Position numbers and translations under genes: made by a program
Part shown: positions 8,274 to 16,881 of the stretch, piece after piece
Numbering within the stretch: position 1 is the stretch's first letter
Layout: the number at the start of each line of letters is the position of its first letter
The notes under the pieces: generated by a model
What the model saw: the letters and a program-made list of their open reading frames with translations, nothing else
What the model was told of the DNA's origin: nothing
Database searches by the model: none
Source of the DNA: Pseudomonas rustica
GTDB taxonomy: Bacteria > Pseudomonadota > Gammaproteobacteria > Pseudomonadales > Pseudomonadaceae
Direction of reading: 5' to 3'
NCBI RefSeq assembly: GCF_018336155.1
Contig: NZ_JAGYHF010000003.1
Span: 310,001-374,000 of the forward strand
DNA length: 64,000 nucleotides

Positions 8274-10544
8274 ATGTCCGACAGTTTCGAACTCTTCCTC
8301 ACTTGCCCTAAAGGCCTTGAAGGCCTGCTCATCGAGGAAGCCGTCGGGCTTGGCCTTGAAGAAGCGCGCGAGCACACCTCCGCCGTGCGTGGCATGGCGA
8401 CCATGGAAACCGCTTATCGCCTGTGCCTCTGGTCGCGTCTGGCTAACCGCGTGTTGCTGGTGCTCAAACGCTTCCCGATGAAGGACGCCGAAGACCTGTA
8501 CCACGGCGTCCTCGACGTAGAGTGGCAGGATCACATGCTTAGCGACGGCACTCTGGCCGTTGAATTCAGCGGCCACGGCTCAGGCATCGACAACACCCAC
8601 TTCGGCGCGCTGAAGGTCAAAGATGCCATCGTCGACAAACTGCGCACGCCGCAGGGCGACCGTCCGTCGATCGACAAGCTCAACCCGGATCTGCGCATTC
8701 ACCTGCGTCTGGATCGCGGCGAAGCAATTCTCTCCCTCGACCTCTCCGGCCACAGCCTGCACCAGCGCGGCTATCGCTTGCAGCAGGGCGCCGCGCCGCT
8801 GAAGGAAAACCTCGCGGCGGCGATCCTGATCCGTTCCGGCTGGCCACGCATTGCCGCTGAAGGCGGCGCGCTGGCTGACCCGATGTGCGGTGTCGGAACG
8901 TTTCTCGTCGAAGCGGGGATGATCGCCGCCGACATGGCACCGAACCTGCGTCGTGAGCAGTGGGGTTTCACCGCTTGGCTCGGTCACGTGCCGGCGCTGT
9001 GGAAAAAACTGCATGAAGAAGCTGCTGAACGCGCCGCTGCCGGTCTGGCCAAGCCACCGCTGTGGATTCGCGGTTACGAAGCCGATCCACGTTTGATTCA
9101 ACCGGGTCGCAACAACGTTGAGCGTGCCGGTCTGAGCGAGTGGATCAAGATCTACCAAGGCGAAGTCGCCACTTTCGAGCCGCGTCCGGATCAGAACCAG
9201 AAAGGTCTGGTCATCTGCAACCCGCCGTACGGCGAGCGTCTCGGTGACGAAGCCAGCCTGTTGTACCTCTACCAGAACCTCGGCGAGCGTCTGCGTCAGG
9301 CTTGCCTGAACTGGGAAGCAGCGGTGTTCACCGGCGCGCCGGATCTCGGCAAGCGCATGGGCATCCGCAGCCACAAACAGTATTCGTTCTGGAACGGCGC
9401 GTTGCCGTGCAAGCTGTTGCTGATCAAGGTCACTCCGGATCAGTTCGTCACTGGCGAGCGTCGTACGCCGGAACAGCGTCAGGCCGAGCGTGAGCAAGCG
9501 GCTTACGATCAAACCCCGGACGAGCCGCAAGAGCGCAAGTTCAACAAGAACGGCAACCCGATCAAACCGACGCCAGCCCCGGCACCAGTGATCGAGCAGC
9601 CGCGCTTGAGCGAAGGCGGGCAGATGTTTGCCAACCGTCTGCAAAAAAATCTCAAGGCGATGAGCAAGTGGGTCAAGCGCGAAGGCATCGATTGCTACCG
9701 CGTCTACGATGCCGACATGCCTGAGTACGCGATGGCGATCGATCTGTATCACGACTGGGTGCATGTGCAGGAATACGCCGCGCCGAAGTCGATCGATCCG
9801 GAAAAAGCCTCGGCACGCATGTTCGATGCGCTGGCGGCGATTCCGCAGGCGCTGAACGTCGACAAGAGCCGCGTGGTGGTCAAACGCCGCGAGCGCCAGA
9901 GCGGCACCAAGCAGTACGAGCGTCAGAGCGCGCAGGGCAAGTTCAATGAAGTCACCGAGGGCGGCGTGAAGTTGCTGGTCAACCTCACCGACTACCTCGA
10001 CACCGGCCTGTTCCTTGATCACCGCCCAATCCGCATGCGCATTCAGAAAGAGGCCGAGGGCAAGCGTTTCCTCAATCTGTATTGCTACACCGCGACCGCC
10101 AGCGTGCACGCAGCCAAGGGCGGCGCGCGCAGCACCACCAGCGTCGACCTGTCGAAAACCTACCTCGACTGGGCGCGCCGCAACCTGTCGCTGAACGGCT
10201 TCTCGGACAAGAACCGTCTGGAGCAGGGCGACGTGATGGTCTGGCTGGAGAGCTGCCGTGAAGAGTACGACTTGATCTTCATCGATCCGCCGACCTTCTC
10301 CAACTCCAAGCGTATGGAAGGCATCTTCGACGTGCAGCGTGATCAGGTGCAGTTGATCGACCTGGCCATGGCGCGTCTGGCGCCGGGCGGCGTGTTGTAC
10401 TTCTCGAACAACTTCCGCAAGTTCCAGTTGGAAGAAAACCTGACCGAGCGTTACGCGGTTGAGGAAATCAGCGCACAGACCATTGATCCGGATTTCGCCC
10501 GCAACACCAAGATCCACCGCGCCTGGAAAATAACGGCTCGTTGA
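8274..10544 (+). CDS. rlmKL: Bifunctional 23S rRNA methyltransferase RlmKL (G2069 N7 and G2445 N2)
   Basis: A 756-residue fusion of two methyltransferases. The N-terminal half (about 1-380) has the ferredoxin-like/THUMP region and the RlmL catalytic motif NPPYGER with the SAM site LADPMCGVGTFLVEAG; the C-terminal half (about 440-756) is the RlmK domain with FLNLYCYTATASVHAA and the IDPPTFSNSKRM motif. Together they modify G2445 and G2069 of 23S rRNA. ATG at 8274 follows an intergenic leader and gives the conserved start SDSFELFLTCPKGLE. Between the halves is a Pro/Glu/Lys-rich linker (about 400-440). A large antisense open frame covers this gene but is a GC-codon shadow. Confidence 0.96.
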   Translation: MSDSFELFLTCPKGLEGLLIEEAVGLGLEEAREHTSAVRGMATMETAYRLCLWSRLANRVLLVLKRFPMKDAEDLYHGVLDVEWQDHMLSDGTLAVEFSGHGSGIDNTHFGALKVKDAIVDKLRTPQGDRPSIDKLNPDLRIHLRLDRGEAILSLDLSGHSLHQRGYRLQQGAAPLKENLAAAILIRSGWPRIAAEGGALADPMCGVGTFLVEAGMIAADMAPNLRREQWGFTAWLGHVPALWKKLHEEAAERAAAGLAKPPLWIRGYEADPRLIQPGRNNVERAGLSEWIKIYQGEVATFEPRPDQNQKGLVICNPPYGERLGDEASLLYLYQNLGERLRQACLNWEAAVFTGAPDLGKRMGIRSHKQYSFWNGALPCKLLLIKVTPDQFVTGERRTPEQRQAEREQAAYDQTPDEPQERKFNKNGNPIKPTPAPAPVIEQPRLSEGGQMFANRLQKNLKAMSKWVKREGIDCYRVYDADMPEYAMAIDLYHDWVHVQEYAAPKSIDPEKASARMFDALAAIPQALNVDKSRVVVKRRERQSGTKQYERQSAQGKFNEVTEGGVKLLVNLTDYLDTGLFLDHRPIRMRIQKEAEGKRFLNLYCYTATASVHAAKGGARSTTSVDLSKTYLDWARRNLSLNGFSDKNRLEQGDVMVWLESCREEYDLIFIDPPTFSNSKRMEGIFDVQRDQVQLIDLAMARLAPGGVLYFSNNFRKFQLEENLTERYAVEEISAQTIDPDFARNTKIHRAWKITAR

Positions 10545-10555
10545 CGCTTCGCCAG

Positions 10556-10600
10556 ACTGGATCCACAGAGCCTTGATTTTTAAAGGCTCTTGGATCCAGT
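10556..10600 (+). terminator. Long hairpin after rlmKL (possible terminator)
   Basis: ACTGGATCCA pairs with TGGATCCAGT and, inside it, AGAGCCTT pairs with AAGGCTCT, giving an 18-bp stem with one bulge and an AT-rich loop that begins 11 bases after the stop codon. No T-run follows, so it may be an mRNA-stabilising or Rho-linked structure, not a classical terminator. Confidence 0.55.
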
Positions 10601-10689
10601 CAGCGCTAGCCAAATTAATGGCTAATAGCTATAACTCAACCCATGGCCAAGGGGTTTTTCCCGGAACATTGGCGTAGTGAGTTGTCCTT

Positions 10690-13071
10690 ATGTCGTTGCA
10701 CCCCGTGCGCCCGAAGATACTGGGTTTTATCAGCGAAGAAGTCTCGGCCTGGCTGGTCGCGCTGCTGGTATTGCTCGCCGGCGGGATTCTCACGGGGCTG
10801 CTCGCCTGGGCCACCCTCAACGAATTTCACCAGCAATTGCGTCAGCGTTTCCAACTGCTGACCAATGAACGTTACAGCCGCATCGAAGAACGCTTTGAAG
10901 ATCAAGAGCAACGCCTCGACGGTCTGCGCCGTTTCTTCTCCAATTCTGAATCGGTGTCCCGCGCCGAATTCGACGGTTACACCCAACCTCTGTTACTGCG
11001 TACTCAAGCCTATTCGTTCGCCCTCAAGGTCAGTGGCGCCGAGCGCGCGACGTTTGAGCAGCGCGTGCGGGATGACGGCTTGGGCGATTTCACCATTCGC
11101 GAACTGAATGCCCATGGCGAGTTGCAACTGGCCGCGCCTCGCGATCAGTACGTGCCGGTGCTGTACAGCCAGACCCAGAGCAAGCTCGGCTCGCCGCTGG
11201 GTTACGACTTGCTCGCGCAACCGATGCGCCGTGACACGCTGATGCGTGCCGATCAGTTGAACAATCTGGCGGTGTCGCAACCGTTGCACCTGGTCAGCAC
11301 CGAACCTTCCTACGCGCGCGGGGTGCTTTTGGTGGCTCCCGTGATCCATGAGGGTGAGCAGCAGTCGTTCGGTTATGTCGCGGCGGTGATCAGCATGCGC
11401 CAACTGCTCGCCGACGGTTTGCCGGACGCGTTTCATGACTATCTGTCGGTGCGCATTCTCGATCTGTCGACCAATGATCAGCACGAAGTGTTGTTCGAAT
11501 CGACCAATGAGCCGGCGCCGAGTGACTTGTCCGCGACTCGCCTGTTGCGAATGGCCGATCACGACTATCAGGTCGATATCCTGCCGAGTGAAGCGTTTAT
11601 GCAGGCTAACCATTCGTCGGTTGGCAGCATTGTGATTCTCGGTGGGCTGTTGAGCGTTTTGCTCAGTGCGCTGCTGTATGTGCTGGTCAGTCAGCGTCAG
11701 CGCGCGGTGCGCATGGTCGAGCAACGCACCGAGGAACTGCACGCCAGCGAACAGGAATTGCGCGGCACCCATGGTCAGTTGCGCGGTGTGCTCAACGCGG
11801 CAACACAAGTGGCAATCATCGCCACCGACCTGCGCGGCGTGATCAGCACGTTTAATCCCGGCGCCGAGCAAATGCTCGGTTACAGCAGCGCTGACGTTAT
11901 CGGCCACATGACCCTGGAAAACCTGCATCTGCCGCGAGAACTCGCCACACGTTCGGCGGAGTTGAGCGCGCGTTACGGCAAAAGCATTCCGACTTGCCAC
12001 GCGATGCTGGTTGAGGGCGGCGAAGTCGGTGGTCATGAAGCGCGCGAGTGGACGTTGGTGCGCAGCGATGGCAGTCATCTGCCAGTGAACATGCTCGCCA
12101 CCCCGGTGCTCGACGAGCAGGGGCTTTGGGTCGGGCATCTGGCGATCTGCATCGACATCACCGAGCGCAAGCGTGTGCACGAGGCGCTGGCGGCACGGGA
12201 TGTGTTGCTGAAGAAACTCAGCGCTCATGTACCCGGCGGCATTTACCAGTTCAAGATGGAATTCGACGGGCGCTTCAGCGTGATCTACGCCAGCGACGGC
12301 ATTCGAGAGATCTACGAACTGGAGCCGGATGTTCTGCTACTGAATGCCGAGGCGATCTTCACCCGCATTCATCCGCAGGACACCACGCGGGTGCGCGCTT
12401 CGATCCGTGAGTCTGCGGACAACCTCAGCCCGTGGCGCGAGGAATACCGCGTGCAACTGCCCGAGCGCGGCCTGCGTTGGGTGCGCGGCGAGGCGACGCC
12501 GGAAGAGCTGCCGGGCGGCGGAGTGTTGTGGCATGGCTACATCTCCGACATTTCCGACCTCAAACGCGTCGAGGAAGAACTGCGTGCGCTGTCGGTGACG
12601 GACTCGCTGACCGGCATTCATAACCGCCGTTATTTCCAGGAACGCCTGACCACTGAAATGGCTCGGGTCGAGCGTGGCGGCGGCGAGTTGTCGGTGATCA
12701 TGCTCGACATCGACCACTTCAAACGCATCAACGACCAGTACGGGCATGCCGTGGGCGATCGGGTTTTGCAGGCGGTGTGCGAACGCATTGGCCACCGGTT
12801 GCGGCGCACCGATGTGTTCTGCCGTTTGGGCGGCGAGGAATTCATGGTGCTGTGCCCGGACATCGACGGCGAGCACGCGCACATGCTGGCGGTTGAGCTG
12901 TGGCAGGGCTTGCGGGGCGCGCCGGTGGATGTGGTCGGCGTGGTCACGGCGAGTTTCGGCATCGCCAGTTGGCGCACGGGAGAGGGCGCGGATGCGCTGC
13001 TGCTACGTGCGGATTCCGGGGTGTACGCGGCAAAACAGGGCGGCCGCGATCGCGTCGAACAGATGAGCTAA
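10690..13071 (+). CDS. CHASE-PAS-PAS diguanylate cyclase
   Basis: The 793-residue membrane sensor has a first transmembrane segment near residues 18-40 (VALLVLLAGGILTGLLAW), an extracytoplasmic CHASE-type domain (about 45-310), a second membrane segment near 316-338 (VILGGLLSVLLSALLYVLV), a short coiled coil, two PAS domains (about 365-495 and 510-625) and a C-terminal GGDEF domain. The active-site loop is GGEEF at 714-718, and RRTD at 705-708, five residues before it, is the c-di-GMP inhibitory I-site. It should therefore make c-di-GMP in response to an external ligand and be product-inhibited. No EAL domain is present. It stands alone; the ligand cannot be read from sequence. Confidence 0.92.
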   Translation: MSLHPVRPKILGFISEEVSAWLVALLVLLAGGILTGLLAWATLNEFHQQLRQRFQLLTNERYSRIEERFEDQEQRLDGLRRFFSNSESVSRAEFDGYTQPLLLRTQAYSFALKVSGAERATFEQRVRDDGLGDFTIRELNAHGELQLAAPRDQYVPVLYSQTQSKLGSPLGYDLLAQPMRRDTLMRADQLNNLAVSQPLHLVSTEPSYARGVLLVAPVIHEGEQQSFGYVAAVISMRQLLADGLPDAFHDYLSVRILDLSTNDQHEVLFESTNEPAPSDLSATRLLRMADHDYQVDILPSEAFMQANHSSVGSIVILGGLLSVLLSALLYVLVSQRQRAVRMVEQRTEELHASEQELRGTHGQLRGVLNAATQVAIIATDLRGVISTFNPGAEQMLGYSSADVIGHMTLENLHLPRELATRSAELSARYGKSIPTCHAMLVEGGEVGGHEAREWTLVRSDGSHLPVNMLATPVLDEQGLWVGHLAICIDITERKRVHEALAARDVLLKKLSAHVPGGIYQFKMEFDGRFSVIYASDGIREIYELEPDVLLLNAEAIFTRIHPQDTTRVRASIRESADNLSPWREEYRVQLPERGLRWVRGEATPEELPGGGVLWHGYISDISDLKRVEEELRALSVTDSLTGIHNRRYFQERLTTEMARVERGGGELSVIMLDIDHFKRINDQYGHAVGDRVLQAVCERIGHRLRRTDVFCRLGGEEFMVLCPDIDGEHAHMLAVELWQGLRGAPVDVVGVVTASFGIASWRTGEGADALLLRADSGVYAAKQGGRDRVEQMS

Positions 13072-13091
13072 CGGCTAAACCCTTGCTCCTA

Positions 13092-13177
13092 CAAAAGATC
13101 AAAAGATCGCAGCCTTCGGCAGCTCCTACAGGGTAAATGTTCACCTGTAGGAGCTGCCGAAGGCTGCGATCTTTTGC
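13092..13177. repeat. REP-like inverted pair, GTAGGAGCTGCCGAAGGCTG family
   Basis: Two facing copies separate the convergent cyclase and dacB genes and nearly touch the dacB stop codon. The hairpin is likely to serve as a bidirectional transcription end. Confidence 0.85.
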
Positions 13178-13179
13178 TT

Positions 13180-14640
13180 TTAGAGCACTGACGCAGTCTG
13201 CGGCAGCTTCGGCTGGCGATACAGATCCAGCAGCACCTGATCGAGCACCGACGAGGCGCCAAACGGGGCTTTGTCGTTGAGGATTGCCACCACCGCCCAG
13301 GTATTGCCATTGACGTCACGGCTGAAGCCGGCAATCGCCCGCACGGTGTTCAAGGTGCCGGTCTTGACGTGCGCTTCGCCGCGCATTGCCGTGGTTTTCA
13401 GGCGTTTACGCATGGTGCCGTCGGTGCCAGCGATCGGCAGCGAGCTGATGTATTCAGCGGCATACGGGCTGTGCCACGCGGCTTGCAGCATGTTTGCCAT
13501 TTCACGGGCGCTGACGCGTTCAGCGCGGGACAGACCGGAGCCGTTCTCCATCACCAGGTGCGGCGCGGTGATGCCTTTCTTCGCCAGCCACTGACGGACG
13601 ACGCGTTGCCCAGCCTTGGCATCATCGCCGTCGGCGTCGTTGCGGAATTTCTGGCCGAGGCTCAGGAACAGTTGCTGGGCCATGGTGTTGTTACTGTATT
13701 TGTTGATGTCGCGAATGATCTCGGCCAGATCCGGCGAGTAAGCGCGAGCCAGCAGTTTGGCGTTGCTTGGCGTGGTCGCCAGGCGATCGCGGCCCTGAAT
13801 GCTGCCGCCCAGTTCTTTCCAGATCGCGCGCACGGCGCCGGCGGTGTAAGTCGCGTGGTCGAGCAGCGACAGATAAGTCTGCGAGCTGCAGCCTTCGCCC
13901 AACTGGCCGCCAACGGTCACGGTCACGCTGCCATCGGCTTGCGGCACCGGGTTGTAGCGCACGCCGCCGGTGCATTGCTTCGACGGCAGGGCTTTGACGG
14001 TGTTTTCGATGTGGATGCTGGCAATCGGCGGCTCGACCGAGATCAGTACACGGCCACCGTCGTTGCGCGCAACGAAGCGCAGGGCTTTGAGGTTGACCAG
14101 CAGCGAGTCCGGCTTGACCAGGAACGGCTTGTTCTCATCATTGCCGTCATCGTTGAATTCCGGCAGTTGCGGCTGGATAAAGAAGTTGCGGTCGAGCACC
14201 AGATCACCAGTGATCTGCGTCACGCCGTTGGCGCGCAGGTCGCGCATCAGCAGCCAGAGTTTTTCCATGTTCAACTTCGGATCGCCGCCACCCTTGAGGT
14301 AGAGGTTGCCGTTGAGGATGCCGCCGCTCAGTGTGCCGTCGGTGTAGAACTCGGTTTTCCATTGATGATTGGGGCCGAGCATTTCCAGCGCCGCGTAGGT
14401 GGTCACCAGTTTCATGGTCGAGGCCGGATTGACCGACACGTCGGCGTTGAACACGGTCGCCGTGCCCGGCCCGTCGAGCGGCACCATCACCAGCGACAGG
14501 GCGCTAGGCTGCAATTTGCTTGCCTTGAGGGCTTTTTCGACGTTCGGGGTGAGGGAAGTATTGATGGTGGCAGCGGAAACAGGCAGGGCCAGAGGCAGAA
14601 GTAGGCCGGCGAGAAACAGTGGACGCAACGATTTGATCAT
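13180..14640 (-). CDS. dacB: D-alanyl-D-alanine carboxypeptidase/endopeptidase (PBP4 type)
   Basis: A 486-residue class C low-molecular-mass penicillin-binding protein. Residues 1-24 are a signal peptide (LFLAGLLLPLALPVSAA), so it works on peptidoglycan in the periplasm. The three active-site motifs are present: STMK (Ser74), YSNNT and KTGT near the C terminus. The long insertion between the first two motifs is characteristic of the PBP4 family. It trims pentapeptides and splits cross-links during remodelling and recycling. The gene is divergent from yggL and is not in an operon. Confidence 0.94.
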   Translation of the reverse strand: MIKSLRPLFLAGLLLPLALPVSAATINTSLTPNVEKALKASKLQPSALSLVMVPLDGPGTATVFNADVSVNPASTMKLVTTYAALEMLGPNHQWKTEFYTDGTLSGGILNGNLYLKGGGDPKLNMEKLWLLMRDLRANGVTQITGDLVLDRNFFIQPQLPEFNDDGNDENKPFLVKPDSLLVNLKALRFVARNDGGRVLISVEPPIASIHIENTVKALPSKQCTGGVRYNPVPQADGSVTVTVGGQLGEGCSSQTYLSLLDHATYTAGAVRAIWKELGGSIQGRDRLATTPSNAKLLARAYSPDLAEIIRDINKYSNNTMAQQLFLSLGQKFRNDADGDDAKAGQRVVRQWLAKKGITAPHLVMENGSGLSRAERVSAREMANMLQAAWHSPYAAEYISSLPIAGTDGTMRKRLKTTAMRGEAHVKTGTLNTVRAIAGFSRDVNGNTWAVVAILNDKAPFGASSVLDQVLLDLYRQPKLPQTASVL

Positions 14641-14873
14641 ATGAAATAAAACCCTACAGCCGAGGGGAAAAAGACGAGGACATGGATGAAAAGGTCCTCA
14701 GTGGTCACGAAAGTGTCGGCATTATGCCCCAAGGTGTAACCGATTGTGGCTCCCTCGGGGTGGCGATTCGTTGATTTTTTTACAGGCGGTCGGCCTCTGT
14801 GTCCAGAGAGGCGGGCAAACGATTGCTGAAACTGGTAAAGTGCCCGCCGTATTTACTTAAGAGGATTGTTCCA

Positions 14874-15218
14874 ATGGCGACTAACCGTTCCCAGCGTCTG
14901 CGCAAAAAACTGTGCGTTGATGAATTTCAAGAGCTGGGTTTCGAACTGAACCTGGACTTCAAAGAAGACTTGTCCGAAGAAGCCATTGACGCTTTCCTCG
15001 AAGCATTCATCAAAGAAGCCATGGAAGCCAACGGTCTGGGTTATGTTGGCGGCGACGACTTCGGTCTGGTTTGCCTGCAGAAGCGTGGCTCGGTCAACGA
15101 AGAGCAGCGCGCTGCCGTTGAAGCCTGGCTGAAAACCCGCTCCGAGCTGACCAAGTATGAAGTCAGCCCGTTGCTGGACGTTTGGTATCCGGAAAAGCCG
15201 ATCAACGCGGCTAAGTGA
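14874..15218 (+). CDS. yggL: YggL family 50S ribosome-binding protein (DUF469)
   Basis: A 114-residue protein with the YggL pattern (NRSQRLRKKLCVDEFQELGF at the start, then FIKEAMEANGLGYVGGDDFG and WLKTRSELTKYEVSPLLDVWY). The family is cytoplasmic and reported to associate with ribosomes; a precise role is not settled. Its start is the ATG at 14874, preceded by AAGAGGAT; an upstream in-frame extension does not resemble the family. A strong terminator follows directly. Confidence 0.9.
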   Translation: MATNRSQRLRKKLCVDEFQELGFELNLDFKEDLSEEAIDAFLEAFIKEAMEANGLGYVGGDDFGLVCLQKRGSVNEEQRAAVEAWLKTRSELTKYEVSPLLDVWYPEKPINAAK

Positions 15219-15225
15219 TACTGAC

Positions 15226-15257
15226 AAAAACGGCGACCTGAGGGTCGCCGTTTTTTT
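15226..15257 (+). terminator. Intrinsic terminator of yggL
   Basis: AAAACGGCGACC-TGA-GGGTCGCCG is followed by a seven-T run, 7 bases after the yggL stop codon. The A-run on the other side could make it act in both directions. Confidence 0.93.
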
Positions 15258-15262
15258 GGGTG

Positions 15263-15351
15263 GATCAAAAGATCGCAGCCTCGTTTCACTCGACAGCTTC
15301 TAAAGGGGAGCTCAATCTCCTGTAGGAGCTGCCGAAGGCTGCGATCTTTTA
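15263..15351. repeat. REP-like pair with one decayed arm
   Basis: The right copy is a standard GTAGGAGCTGCCGAAGGCTG repeat. The left copy is altered (CGCAGCCTCGTTTCACTCGACAG), with the CTTCGGC core replaced, so the pair no longer matches fully. It lies between convergent yggL and the BenE gene and overlaps the end of the latter. Confidence 0.75.
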
Positions 15352-16539
15352 GGCCTTGCGCCAATTCAAAATCAGCAGCGTCAAAACCCCCGCAACAATC
15401 CCCCAGAACGCCGACCCAATGGAAAACAGCGTCAACCCCGACGCCGTGACCATAAAGGTAATCAGCGCCGCTTCCCGTTCCTTCACCTCAGTCATCGCAA
15501 TGCTCAAGCCATTGATGATCGAGCCGAACAGCGCCAGCGCGGCAATCGACAACACCAATTCTTTCGGCAACGCTGCAAACAAGGCCGCCAATGTCGCGCC
15601 GAACACCCCGGCAATCCCGTAGAAAATCCCGCACCACACCGCTGCCGTGTAGCGCTTGTTGCGATCTTCATGGGCGTGCGGCCCGGTGCAAATCGCCGCG
15701 CTGATCGCCGCGAGGTTGATGCCGTGGGAGCCAAACGGTGCCAGCAACAGCGAGGCGATGCCGGTGGTGGTGATCAGTGGCGAGGCGGGGACGGTGTAGC
15801 CATCGGCGCGTAAAACGGCGATGCCGGGCATGTTCTGCGAGGTCATCGCCACCACGAACAGCGGGATGCCGATGCTGATGGTCGCCGCCAGCGAGAAATG
15901 CGGCGTCGTCCACACGGGCGTCGCCACTTCCAGATGAAAACCGCTGAAATCCAGCAGCCCCATGAAGCCCGACAGTGCGGTGCCAATCAGCAGCGCCGCG
16001 AGCACCGCATAACGTGGCGACAGGCGCTTGACCACTAAATAGGTGAAGAACATCCCGAGCACCAAACCCGTGCGGTGCTGTGCGGCGACGAAGATTTCAC
16101 TGCCGATCTTGAACAGAATCCCCGCCAACAACGCCGCCGCCAGGGACGCCGGGATCTTTTTTACCAGCCGTTCGAAGCTGCCGGTCAGCCCGCAAATGGT
16201 CACCAGCACCGCGCAGGTGATGTAGGCGCCGATGGCTTCGCCATAACTGACGCCGCCCAGACTGGTGATCAGCAACGCCGCGCCGGGCGTCGACCAGGCG
16301 ATGGTGATTGGCGTGCGATAGCGCAGCGACAGGCCGATCGAACACATCGCCATGCCGATCGAAATCGCCCAGATCCACGAAGAAATCTGCCCGCTGGTCA
16401 GGCCCGCCGCTTGCCCGGCCTGGAACATCAACACCAGGGAGCTGGTGTAGCCGGTCATCATCGCGATAAAACCGGCGACGATCGCTGATGGTGACGTGTC
16501 GGCCAGCGGGCGCAGTTGATTGTGCGTGGCGTCGTTCAT
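15349..16539 (-). CDS. BenE family inner-membrane transporter
   Basis: The 396-residue product has about eleven to twelve hydrophobic segments and the benzoate/proton symporter BenE pattern (AIVAGFIAMMTGYTSSLVLM, ITIAWSTPGAALL, PFGSHGINLAAISAAICTG). The ATG at 16539 is preceded by TAAGGAAC; the frame stays open upstream but that stretch is a REP element. Its neighbours are a GntR regulator and the guanine deaminase/xanthine dehydrogenase genes, so the substrate may be a purine-related or other aromatic acid, not benzoate. No benzoate-degradation genes are in the window. The substrate is therefore unassigned. Confidence 0.85.
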   Translation of the reverse strand: MNDATHNQLRPLADTSPSAIVAGFIAMMTGYTSSLVLMFQAGQAAGLTSGQISSWIWAISIGMAMCSIGLSLRYRTPITIAWSTPGAALLITSLGGVSYGEAIGAYITCAVLVTICGLTGSFERLVKKIPASLAAALLAGILFKIGSEIFVAAQHRTGLVLGMFFTYLVVKRLSPRYAVLAALLIGTALSGFMGLLDFSGFHLEVATPVWTTPHFSLAATISIGIPLFVVAMTSQNMPGIAVLRADGYTVPASPLITTTGIASLLLAPFGSHGINLAAISAAICTGPHAHEDRNKRYTAAVWCGIFYGIAGVFGATLAALFAALPKELVLSIAALALFGSIINGLSIAMTEVKEREAALITFMVTASGLTLFSIGSAFWGIVAGVLTLLILNWRKA

Positions 16540-16777
16540 GACGGCGGTGTTCCTTATACCAATGAAGATCCCTTGTGGGAGCGGGCTTGCTCGCGAAGGC
16601 GGTGTGTCAGCCAACGCAAATGGCGACGGATACACCGCTTTCGCGAGCAAGCCCGCTCCCACAGGGGGGAATTGTGGCGGGCGGCGGATTTCGGGATCAA
16701 GCCTAAACTCAATCGTAACGGATCGTTGCAATACAGCCGAACTCACAAACAGCCGTACAGTCGTGTTGCCACCATCC
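16540..16777. repeat. Intergenic stretch with REP-like inverted pair (16571-16668)
   Basis: Facing copies of the GGGAGCGGGCTTGCTCGCGAA repeat lie at 16571-16668, upstream of the BenE gene and of the divergent GntR gene. The remaining bases must contain both promoters; I cannot place -35/-10 boxes with confidence. Confidence 0.75.
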
Positions 16778-16789
16778 ATTGTGTACAAT
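16778..16789. promoter_or_regulatory. Candidate GntR operator ATTGT-GT-ACAAT
   Basis: A perfect 5-bp inverted repeat with a 2-base spacer sits 92 bases before the GntR start, in the divergent promoter region. FCD-type GntR proteins bind short palindromes of the kind NGTN(0-3)ACN, which this fits. Autoregulation and control of the BenE gene are inferences. Confidence 0.45.
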
Positions 16790-16881
16790 CGCGGTGTTTT
16801 TTACGCGATACTTGCCAGCGACCTACTGTGCCGTATTACAGTCACGGTCTATTCGCCGCAGTTCTCCCGACTCGAGTGCCC

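Noticed and set aside
8580..10613. 677-codon open frame on the minus strand across rlmKL
   Set aside because: It is fully antisense to a gene with clear motifs, and its composition is what the complement of GC-rich codons gives. Similar long shadows over smc (24894-26804), ligA (29587-31515), guaD and xdhB were rejected for the same reason.
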